From Halicephalobus mephisto (Eukaryota; Nematoda; Chromadorea; Rhabditida; Panagrolaimidae), in the NCBI GenBank assembly GCA_009193035.1, contig SWDT01000686.1, positions 1 to 64,000 on the forward strand: a DNA stretch of 64,000 bases, given 5' to 3'. The notes under the pieces were generated by a model. It did not search any database and had not been told where the DNA came from. It saw only the letters and a program-made list of their open reading frames with translations. Position numbers and translations under genes: made by a program. Of the stretch, positions 1 through 9,628 are shown in pieces; positions within the stretch are counted from its first letter, which is position 1; every line of letters starts with the position of its first letter.

Positions 1-502
1 GGAATTCATCGAAGAACATCCTTGTTTCATAATCCCCTGAACCAAAGCTCAGTACTCTACCTCTTCCTCGGGATCGCCCTCGGTCAACTGGTTACGGTAG
101 AAGTTATATCGGCCACGATGATCTACTTCAGCTACAGATCCTTGATTAAAAGAAAATCCTTCATGTCCGAAAAAGCCTACAGTATGCACATGCACTTCAT
201 CTGGGCAATTGGAGCTCAATTCGCGGTCCCGATCGTCACTCTGAATATTCCTTTTTTTGTTTACTGTATTTTTTAATTACTCAGTCAGAATTAGGAGTAG
301 GATTCTCACACAGTATCTCTTCATGGGAGTCACTACCCATTCCTTCATCAATACGGTAGTGATGATCGTGATGACCACTCCTTACAGGGATACGGTAAAG
401 GGCTGGCTGGGGATCAACAAAGTCAAAAAAAGTCCGGTAATTTTAATCAAAAATTCCTCTAATTTAGGCCACCAAAACCACGGACCTTCTACAGTACCGT
501 AA
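1..502 (+). pseudogene. Srh/Sri-like chemoreceptor, 3' part, frameshifted (copy 1)
   Basis: This is the C-terminal half of a seven-transmembrane nematode chemoreceptor, cut by the window edge. Frame 1 encodes the TM5-TM6 part and is about as similar to copies 2 and 3 as they are to each other there. At about 274-279 the run after ACTGTA has six T instead of the seven in both intact copies, which gives an immediate stop. About 35 bases later there are two extra bases (CACACAG against CACAG), so the net shift of +1 is not restored. The tail carrying the THSF and TPYRD motifs lies in another frame (about 299-502). The copy is probably a recent pseudogene; a homopolymer assembly error is the alternative. 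Family assignment rests on the intact copies. Confidence 0.75.
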
Positions 503-689
503 TTGTATTTTAAAAATAATGAAATTTTTTTATTTTTAAATTTTTGTTAATAAAAAAGTTTAATTTTTCAGAAACATGTAATTTTACATTTTTTTAAAAA
601 TTAATATTTTAGTCACTATTAGGAGAGAAAACAGAGTATTTTAACAATTTTCACTAGAACAGTAAGACAGAGATCAATTTTTATATATC

Positions 690-1155
690 ATTCCACACCA
701 CACAAGAGGGTTTCACTCATGTCCTACTGTATCCCCCACACCCCTGATATCCGGGCTATTTTTTCAAATCCTCTTTCTCTAAGTTAATTTTTTCCAACGA
801 TAATCTGATAGATAAACTTATACTGATTAATAATCAGCTATGAAGAGAGAAACAGAAATATTTTAATAATTTTTCATGTCCTACAGTATCCCCCACACTC
901 CTGATATCCAGGCTATCTCTTCAAGTCCTCTTTCTCTAGGTTAATTTTTTCCAACGGTAATCTGATAAGATAAACTTATACTGATTAATAATCAGCTATG
1001 AAGATAGAAAACAAAGGTATTTTAATAATTTTTACTAGAACAGTAAAACACAGAAAACAATTATTGAATAAGCTCCTACAGATAACAAAAGAGAATCCTA
1101 ATCATGTCCTACAGTACCACACCCCTGATATCCAGGCTATCTCTTTAAATCTTTT
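690..1155. repeat. Tandem repeat, about 165-bp unit, 2.5 copies
   Basis: The segment starting CATGTCCTACAGTATCCCCC and running through TCCAACGATAATCTGAT and TAATCAGCTATGAAGA occurs near 719, 876 and (partly) 1104, with small indels. No coding potential is evident; short ORFs cross it by chance. Confidence 0.75.
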
Positions 1156-2510
1156 CTTTCTAGTCCAGTTTTCCGTTCCAAAATTAATTCACGAGTATTA
1201 TTTTAGGTTAATTTAATTTCGAAAAAAAATTAATCGAAAAATTTAAAAAATAAAATTTACGAAATTTAAAAACGAAATATTTCAGAAAAATAATTACTAT
1301 ATTTTATTTTTTATTTTAGATCAGTTTTTAGAATCCTAAATGGCTTAAAATGACAAATAAATAAAGTTTATTTTAAAAAGTAAAAAATTAACTACATCAT
1401 AATTTTTTTTTGATTATCTCTGATTTTGTATTTTTTTAAAAAAAAATTTTATTAGTTTTGATTCTCATTTTAGACCATTTTAGAAACCAAAAACACTGGC
1501 CTAAAAAGTCAAAAACTTACTGTATGACAGTTATTCCCTAAAAGTCTTTGATTTAAAATATTTTCGAAAATTTTAAAACTTTTTTTAAATTAACAAAAAA
1601 AATGAATTTATTCGAAGTGATTTTTTGAAAAAAGTTATTTAATTTCGTAGCTTATTAAACAGATATTGAGGATCCTTAATTCCTGCTGAACGGTTTTGTA
1701 GAACGAGAAAGTGAAATTCCATATGTCAAAAGTCGGAAAAAAGATGCTTTGTTTTTTCTCGAGATTCGGCGACTCCATTTCGGAGACCTTCGTTTTTTCT
1801 TCAACTTGGGCAATTTCAACGATTATTTTTCATCATTAAGTGTATTTTCCTCCTTCATTACAGCTGTTTAATTAGTTTTTCGAAAAGTAATCAAAAAAAT
1901 AATTATAAATTTAAAAATTTTAATTATCTTGTTTCAGAAAATTGTTTATGAAAAATAAAATACAGATTCCGAATCAGGATTTTAAAAATTTTAAAACGAT
2001 ATAACTCATTCCAAAAGTCTATTTCGAATAAATTAATTTTTTTTTATAAAACACTAAGTTAATCCAATTACTGTAATGGCGAATCCGAGAACGAAAAAAT
2101 AAATCTTACGAAACGAAGAAAACAACTACAGTATGTCCGTGGTGTTTTCCCTCGATTTCGTAATTGGTTTTCAGAATCCCATTGTAGATTTCCAAAAAAA
2201 CTAAAATTACTAAATTTGACATTTTAAAAATTTTCGAAAAATAACAGTAATGTGAATTTTCTGAATTTTAACGTTTTTTGAAAAATATAATTTTAAATTT
2301 TTGTTTCTAAAACCTTGTGAAATTTCATTTTTCACATGGATGTTTTGCAACTTTTTTGGAAAAAAAATTTTAAATGTTCAAAAACTGGAAAACCAAATTT
2401 CAATTATTGAAAGAATAAATTGTGTTTTGGTGTACGGTAGATGGCATTACGGTAGTGGTAAAAAAGGATAAAACTAGTGAAGATGAAATTAAGAGTGTTT
2501 AGGAATGTGT
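1156..2510. other. AT-rich intergenic DNA, no gene seen
   Basis: No open frame with codon structure, no recognisable RNA gene. One more complex patch at about 1670-1810 (GATATTGAGGATCC and CGAGATTCGGCGACTCC) and another at 2050-2170 stand out from the A/T background, but I cannot assign them. Confidence 0.5.
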
Positions 2511-2990
2511 AAAAGATCATCAATCAAAATTTAAATATATTACTGTAGATAATGTTAGATTTAAGTTATTAAGTTAATTACAGTATGAAATGAAAAAAAT
2601 TACCAATAATAACTTTTATTAAAAATTTTTTACAGTAATTATAATGTTATAAATCACTTCAAAAAAATTACATAAATAGATCATCAATCAAGATTTAAAT
2701 AAATTACTGTAGATAATGTTAAACTTAGGTTATTAAGTTAATTACAGTATAAAATGAGAAAAATTACCAATAATAACTTTTATTAAAAATTTTTTATAGT
2801 AACTATATTATTATAAATTATTTCGAAAAAATTACATAAATAGATCATCAATCAAAATTTAAATAAATTACTGTAGATAATGTTAAACTTAGGTTATTAA
2901 GTTAATTACAGTATAAAATGTGAAAAATTATCAATAATAACTTTTATTTAAAAAGTTTTTTACAGTAATTTCACTATGATAGAAAAATAA
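2511..2990. repeat. Tandem repeat, about 160-bp unit, three copies
   Basis: Three consecutive units begin with GATCATCAATCAARATTTAA near 2514, 2680 and 2844. Each contains TTACTGTAGATAATGTTA, AAGTTAATTACAGTAT and ACCAATAATAACTTTTATTA in the same order. Units differ by scattered substitutions. Confidence 0.85.
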
Positions 2991-3096
2991 TGATTTTGTT
3001 TTTATAAAACTTAAGATTTTTAATCATCGTTTTGATATATTTATGAAATTTTGTAGATTTTAGAAAATATTTAACGATTTTTTATTTTTTCGTAGT

Positions 3097-3192
3097 TCTT
3101 AGGGGGCTTGTCTAAATATGTAAGGCTTACAGAGGGAAGGGGGTTCCAGAAAAGCCCCATGAAAACCTTACACATTTTAGACAAGCTTCCTT
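3097..3192. repeat. Short inverted repeat (fold-back), arms about 25 bp
   Basis: The left arm GGGGCTTGTCTAAATATG, continuing TAAGGCTT, is matched in reverse complement by CCTTACACATTTTAGACAAG followed by CTTCC. About 45 bp of G-rich sequence form the loop. It looks like a small fold-back element; a transcribed hairpin is an alternative. Confidence 0.7.
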
Positions 3193-3399
3193 ATATGAAC
3201 ATCATTATTTCGTACTATTAAAATCAGAACTCAAGATTCGAGCTCGGAATTCTGATTTTTCGTGTTTAGAAACATTTATAATTTTTTTCTATTTCAAAAA
3301 TCTGTTTTACCTAAATTGATAGTTAAAACTTAGTTTTTCTAATTCAAACATGACTCATAAGTTGAGTCTTAGCACGAAAAATTCAGCTTTGATTTCGAA

Positions 3400-4135
3400 T
3401 TTTGATTATCAACTTCGATTTCGAATTTCGATCATTAATTTCGATTATCAACTTCGATTTTGAACTTTGATGACTAATTTCGATTTCGAATTTCGATTAT
3501 CAAGTTTGATTATTAACTTTAACTTCAAACTTTGACTATCAACTTCGACTTCGAACTTTGACTATCAAGTTTGATGGTATGGAACACATGACTTAAACTT
3601 TGAGGTTTGTGTTATGTCTTTACTTAATAATAAGACACAATTATAAGAATAGGAACAATATTACCAAGTATCAGAACTACACTCAGGGAGGACACCCCGA
3701 TACACCGGAGTGTTCCCTTTTATACTCCTCAGTGAAGAGAAGGGACGGTTAAGACTTCGGTATTATGGATACCTCTGGCCATGGGGACTATGCGTCCCCA
3801 ACAGTTTGATTATTAACTTTGCAAATATGAGGCTTAAAACTCAGCTTCGAAATCTGATTATCAACTTGATAATATAACGTTCAGCACCCCAACTATAATC
3901 TAATTATTGGCTTTAATAACATGGAGCTTTGGTTTTGATTTCGGCTCTTTTAATTTTTACAATACAAAATTAAATCTTTAAATTTAAATTTTAATTTGAA
4001 AATTGAAAAAACACTGATTTCGACATTGAACTTTGACATCGTAGAAGTTAAATTTCGACATTAATTTTTGACTTTTTTGATAACAGAAAATTAAATTTTA
4101 AATTTTAAATTTTAAATTTGATTATTAACTTTTAC
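3400..4135. repeat. Degenerate minisatellite interrupted by a solo LTR
   Basis: A roughly 20-bp motif of the type TTCGATTATCAACTTCGATT / TTTGACTATCAACTTCGAC repeats with many variants at 3400-3568 and resumes at 3804-4135. Related sequence precedes copy 3 of the receptor array (about 6660-6965), so the upstream flanks of copies 2 and 3 are related. Confidence 0.7.
3575..3803 (-). mobile_element. Solo LTR of a retrotransposon, with target duplication
   Basis: A 229-bp block of higher complexity sits inside the minisatellite. On the + strand it starts TGGTATGG and ends CCCCAACA (TG...CA). It is flanked by the 6-bp direct repeat GTTTGA (3569-3574 and 3804-3809). Read on the minus strand it starts TGTTGGGGACGC and has a TATA-like GTATAAAAGGG (about 3714-3724 on +), as expected for an LTR promoter. 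No internal retroelement genes remain, so LTR-LTR recombination is the likely origin. The superfamily cannot be named from the LTR alone. Confidence 0.7.
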
Positions 4136-4437
4136 AATGTTCATTTTAGTATTTTTATCATGATTTTTTGAACACATAATTTTCTCAAAAATTAAAAATC
4201 AATCATTTTCTTTAGATAATTTAATTTTTACAGACATTCTGGTGTTTTAATAAACTCAATATGATATGTTTGACCATGGCAATTGAATTAAATAAATAAA
4301 CTTAATCGGATTTGCTTATACACGAATGGGAAATAAAACCACAGGTTGCAAAAAATTCGGTGATTTATAACTATATTTCTAAATTGTTTAAAATTATTTA
4401 AAAAGATAGAGTTATTTGAATATTTTTGGTTTTTAAA

Positions 4438-5534
4438 ATGTTGGATTTGAAGGAACTACAGTATACGGAGAATGACGTTGAGTCTTTCAAGATCAAGATG
4501 CACGTGAACGGAGTGCTGTCAGTGCTGTCTACAGTATTGGCGGTGTATTTGATAATCTACAAATCCCCCGTCTCCATGGGACCCTATAAGTGGTTTTTGT
4601 TGAATATTGTTGTTTGTATTTTCTGGTTCGAGGTCTTCATAATCCTGATCTTCATGCCTTTCCCGATCTTCCCCAACCCCGGGTTCTGTGCACTGGGACC
4701 TTCGAGAACTTTCGATTGGTATTGGGGAGCTACAGTACCCTTTGTAAGTTGTTAGCTTACTCTAATTGGGATATATAGATATTGTAGTTCATTTTGACGT
4801 TATTTCTCGGCGTCTGCGGGATGGCCGTTATCCTTGCAGCAGGGTTTCGATTGTCTGCGATTTACGGTGTTTCCCAGAAATTGACAAGACCACTGTATTC
4901 TGGATTACTGTTGCTCAGTCAGGTACTGTACGCGATTCCGACCCTGGTGGCGGGACTGATGTCGGTGCAGGACAGAGCCGAATCTGTCGAAGAAATGCTA
5001 GAGGTGAGTACTGTATTTCTAACAATCTACAGTAATTTTCAGAATTACCCGAAAATGGAGGAGTTCTTCAACGGTCATACTTGTTTCGTCATTCCTCTGG
5101 ACAATAACCCCAAGTTGTACATCTGCCTCGGAATCGCCCTTGTTCAACTGGTTACTGTGCAGATAATTTCGATTTTGATCATCTACATGAGCTTCAGGTC
5201 CTTGATTAAGAGGAAATCACTCATGTCCAATAAAGTCTACAATATACACATGCAATTCGTCAAATCCATCAGCATCCAATTCGCGGTTCCGACGATCACT
5301 ATAAATTTCCCATTTTTATTTTACTGTATTTTTTTAATTACTCAGTCAGAATTAGGAGTAGGATTCTCACAGTACCTCTTCATGGGGGTCACTACCCATT
5401 CATTCTTCAACACCTTAATCATGGTCACGATGACCACTCCCTACAGGGATACGGTAAAGGGCTGGTTTAACAGCAAGAAGAAAATTAAAACAGTTATTAT
5501 CCCATCTACAGGATCCCAAATAATTCATAAATAA
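4438..5534 (+). CDS. Serpentine chemoreceptor, Srh/Sri class (copy 2)
   Basis: Predicted seven-transmembrane G-protein-coupled chemoreceptor of the nematode Str superfamily, about 337 residues, the usual size. Exons: 4438-4743, 4788-5003, 5043-5534; introns of 44 and 39 nt. The N-terminal part has the SP-x-x-MGPYKW segment after TM1 and the FPIFP segment near TM3. The C-terminal part has THSFFNT in TM7 followed by TPYRDTVK, the PYR motif typical of Srh/Sri receptors. The second intron has no stop and a length divisible by three, so a retained form would only add 13 residues. Such receptors act in the plasma membrane of sensory neuron cilia (family knowledge). It lies in a three-copy array; an assignment to Srh rather than Sri is not certain. 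Confidence 0.88.
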
Positions 5535-5699
5535 GATGAACAGGGTACTCTGAAAAATAAGGTTTTTAGAAATGATTTTTGTTTGTAAAAAATAGCTTTA
5601 AAAAAATGAATTTAAAATAAAAACTTCGTGAAATAAAAAAATAAAATTTATTTTTAATCCTATAACGTTATGCAAAAAAAATTAAATTAAATTAAAGGC

Positions 5700-5880
5700 A
5701 ACGAGGGGGACGTGACTCATAACGGACCACTTCAAACAGAAATACTCCTTTTTCGGAAATCCGTTTTTCCTACTGTAATGTTAACTACGATGGTTTTCGC
5801 TCAGAGAGTTCATAGAATATCTGGAGGAAATACTCAACGATTTGCGATATCTTCGTAATGTTCGTATGAATACCAGGACC
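5700..5880 (-). pseudogene. Relic of the 3' end of the ILVBL-like gene
   Basis: Sequence downstream of receptor copy 2 matches the region downstream of copy 3, first through the 3' UTR (AACTTCGTGAAATAAAAAAA) and then into the end of the ThDP-enzyme gene at 9600-9780. The last codons ([11 protein letters not shown]) are still readable on the minus strand at about 5713-5766. Beyond that the match decays (for example AAATACTC against AAATTCTC) and fades near 5880. The duplicated unit therefore once contained receptor plus the tail of the neighbour. Confidence 0.65.
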
Positions 5881-7189
5881 TTAATCTTGAAATTGGATTA
5901 TCGACTGTGATGATGTCGACTTCAGATCCTGATTTCGAAATCTGATATCAATTCTGACAACGTTGAGACAGAACTTCTACTAGAAAGAGAGCACCGGAAG
6001 CGATAGATTGAATACCAGGGAGCATAGAGTACTGTAGGCCATGACTGAGACTCTCCGTTTGGACTGTATTGAGATTCAATATATAGATTGTATTCTTGTG
6101 TCATAATTCTAGTAAAAAAACATCTGTTTCTATCCTAATAGAGAAAATAAAATTAAATATTCGAATTTTAAACTCTAATTATCATCTTTGACAACTGTTC
6201 CTGATATCTCATCAACGTCAAGCTGTCACATCACAGTTGAAGTGTGAATTGGTTCCGACACGATTAACGCAAGAATTTTTCCTGTGCGATGTACTGTAGA
6301 AAAGCGGACATCACTTTTTTGTTTTTGTTGGATTGTGCGTGATCTATTTGAATGCAAACTACACAGCGTTGGTCCCGAAGGGAAATACCCTGAGGACCAA
6401 CGAAAGACGTATGATTGCCTTTTGACGGCAATTTGGAGATTGCGCAATAATTGTGATAGAGTTGTGTTTTATCTCGTGCCTAAGGCCCTAATAAAATTAT
6501 TTTCATATATTTGTATCTACACGCATGTCTGGATTCCCCAGCGACGATCCAACTGTTTTGTATTCTGACTTTTTTATAAAACTTGTTATCGTCAGTGATC
6601 CCTGTTATTCGTGGCTCCTATCCTTCCACACTCTCGAGGACCAATCCAGGAACTTCAACAGTAACATGCAACTTTGATTTCGACTTTGAACATCGACCTT
6701 TAACTCTGCTGAAGTGGTGATTAGATCTCGAAGTCTAACTCTGGCCTTTAATTTTGATAAAAAAATTTAATCTCGGTCTTGGAACATTGACTTTTAACTT
6801 TTACAACACATGTCTTAAGCCTCGAAATCTGACGTCGTTCTTTAACTTTAAAAATATGGAGTTTAGTACCTTAATCTGAAACTGTGGCTGTTAATTTCAC
6901 AAATATAAAGCTTCAATTTCCGACTTTAAGTTCTGACTATTAACTTTGACAATGCAAAATCCAATATTCCATTTTTGTCATCATAAAATGAAAGTTCCTG
7001 GTTTGCTAAATGTGAATTTAGAAAATTCGCCATCTGCTGATATTTTGGTCTTTTAATTAAATGGGTTATATTAAGTTATGGCAATTATATTAAGTTCTAA
7101 GGCCAGTCAGTCTTTCTTATTTGTGAAATTCAGTAATATATTTTTACAAACAACTGTGCGGCTCATTTTTACCTTAAATTATTTTTAAA
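5881..7189. other. Spacer between receptor copies 2 and 3
   Basis: No convincing gene. A GC-richer island at about 6230-6480 is open on both strands for 70-95 codons and contains a small hairpin (CGTTGGTCC ... GGACCAACG, about 6367-6401); it could be a transposon fragment. From about 6660 to 6965 there is the same minisatellite type as at 3400-4135. The 150 bp before 7190 resemble those before copy 2 and probably hold the promoter. Confidence 0.5.
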
Positions 7190-9485
7190 ATGTTGGATTT
7201 GAAGGAGCTACAGTATACGGAGAATGACGTGGAGTCTTTCAAGATCAAGATGCACGTGAACGGAGTACTGTCAGTGCTGTCTACAGTATTGGCGGTGTAT
7301 TTGATAATCTACAAATCCCCCGTCTCCATGGGACCCTATAAGTGGTTTTTGTTGAACATTGTTGTTTGTATTTTCTGGTTCGAGGTCTTCATAATCCTGA
7401 TCTTCATGCCTTTCCCGATCTTCCCCAACCCCGGGTTCTGTGCACTGGGGCCTTTGAGAACTTTCGATTGGTATTGGGGAGCTACAGTACCTTTCGTAAG
7501 TTGTTAACTTACTCTAATTGGGATATACAAATTACATACAGTAAATCTTTCGGAATAATTCCGAGTTTGTACAACTTTATATGAAAATAATTCATGAAAA
7601 ACTGTCTCTGGAATACAGTATATCGCAAAATGTTGCATGTTTCGATCATAACTTTCTTCAAATAGTTATTGTCAAGATGGATTTTCGCAAGCAGTTGGAC
7701 ATCTTTAAGACCTATAATTTGAGTCCTCATCCATATCTTCAAGTCTTCTGAATTAAGGAATATGGCACAAAATACAGCCATTTTTTATACAAAAATTGCG
7801 AAATTTGCATCACAGATAACTCACTTCAGAAGTTACACAAGAAGATTGTAATGACTTCTCCAGGAAGCTTATATCGAGGAGCATTTAAAATTTTAACGAC
7901 ATCATTCCTGATACAGTTACTAATTTTTTACAAATGTTCAAAGTTGAAGTCCAAAAACCATCATTTTCGACCTTGTATTTTCAGTGGTTTATTTTTCCAA
8001 AATTTAGAATCAGAATTCAGGGTCGAAATTTGGACTTTGTGCTTCAGAACAACATTTATAGGTTTTTCTATTTTAAAAAGCCACAATTTTCCTTAAATTG
8101 ATGAAATTTAATATCTGAATATTTGGAATTAAAAATATGAACCCTAAGTCATACTGTAGTGTCAAAAGTCCAAATTTCGATCTTGAACTTTGAAAACAAA
8201 ACACAGAACACATTTCAGATGTACCATATAAATTTTGGAATGATTTAGAAAAATATCCCATGGTTGGTGATTCCAGCAACAAACTTCAAAAATATAAAAC
8301 TGTATTTAAAAATCAATTTTGATGAGTGATGTGACATGGACTCCCTCTGGCGACAAAGTAGGCACGGCTAACTATAACTATCTAATGATTTTTTATATAA
8401 TAAACAATTCTGCAAAACTTGATCCCAAAATTGACAGGAATCTCTACCGTCCTACCAGGGACTTTCGCGGTGAGAGTCCCCATCTGGTTCCACCTCAATG
8501 CGATTTTGGAAGTTAGTTATGATCGAAAAATACAGCATTTTGCGGCATACTGTACCTCAATGTTTTTACCGAAATATTCGTACACTAAGAAATCAGCTAA
8601 TAGTCTATATAAGTGTATTTTGAAATAATATTTACAGTACTTTCTGAAGTCAAAGTGGTCCCCAGAAATTCAGTTTTTAAGTCAAAATTCCATATAAATT
8701 GCACATTGCAGTTCATGTTGACGGAATTCCTCGGGATTTGTGGCATGTCGGTCAATCTTGCGGCGGGATTTCGATTGTCTGCGATTTACGGTGTTTCCCA
8801 GAAATTGACAAGACCACTGTATTCTGGATTACTGTTGCTCAGTCAGGTACTGTACGCGATTCCGACCCTGGTGGCGGGACTGATGTCGGTGCAGGACAGA
8901 GCCGAATCTGTCGAAGAAATGCTAGAGGTAAGTACTGTATTTCTAACAATCTACAGTAAGTTTCAGAATTACCCGAAAATGGAGGAGTTCTTCAACGGTC
9001 ATACTTGTTTCGTCATTCCTCTGGACAATAACCCCAAGTTGTACATCTGCCTCGGAATCGCCCTTGCTCAGCTGGTTACGGTAGAAATAATGTCAGCAGT
9101 GATCATCTACATGAGCTTCAGGTCCTTGATTAAGAGGAAATCAATCATGTCCAATAAAGTCTACAGTATGCACATGCAGTTCATCTGGTCCATCAGTGCC
9201 CAATTCGCGGTGCCCATAATCACCATAAACACCCCATTTTTGTTATACTGTATTTTTTTAATTACTCAGTCAGAATTAGGAGTAGGATTCTCACAGTACC
9301 TCTTCATGGGGGTCACTACCCATTCATTCTTCAACACCTTAATCATGGTCATGATGACCACTCCCTACAGGGATACGGTAAAGGGCTGGCTGAGGATCAA
9401 AAACAATTCAACAATCATCATCCCATCTGCAATATCCGTAACTTTAGGCAATCTAGAACAACGAACTACTGTATTAAATGCTTGA
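7190..9485 (+). CDS. Serpentine chemoreceptor, Srh/Sri class (copy 3)
   Basis: Intact paralogue of copy 2, about 346 residues. Exons: 7190-7495, 8712-8927, 8967-9485. Exon 1 differs from copy 2 at only a handful of sites. Intron 1 is 1216 nt against 44 nt in copy 2: it starts with the same GTAAGTTGTTA...ACTCTAATTGGGATATA and then contains about 1.17 kb of extra DNA before GCACATTGCAG. Intron 2 is again 39 nt and in frame. TM1, the MGPYKW and FPIFP segments, THSFFNT and TPYRDTVKGW are all present. The C-terminus is slightly longer than in copy 2. The gene is tail-to-tail with the ThDP enzyme gene, 143 bp between stop codons. Confidence 0.88.
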
Positions 9486-9628
9486 AAAACAACTTTAAAA
9501 AATGAATTTAAAATAAAAACTTCGTGAAATAAAAAAATAAAATTTATTTTTAATCCTATAACGTTATGCAAAAAAAAATTAAATTAAATTAAGGGCAACG
9601 AAGGGGACGTGACTCGTAACGGACCACT

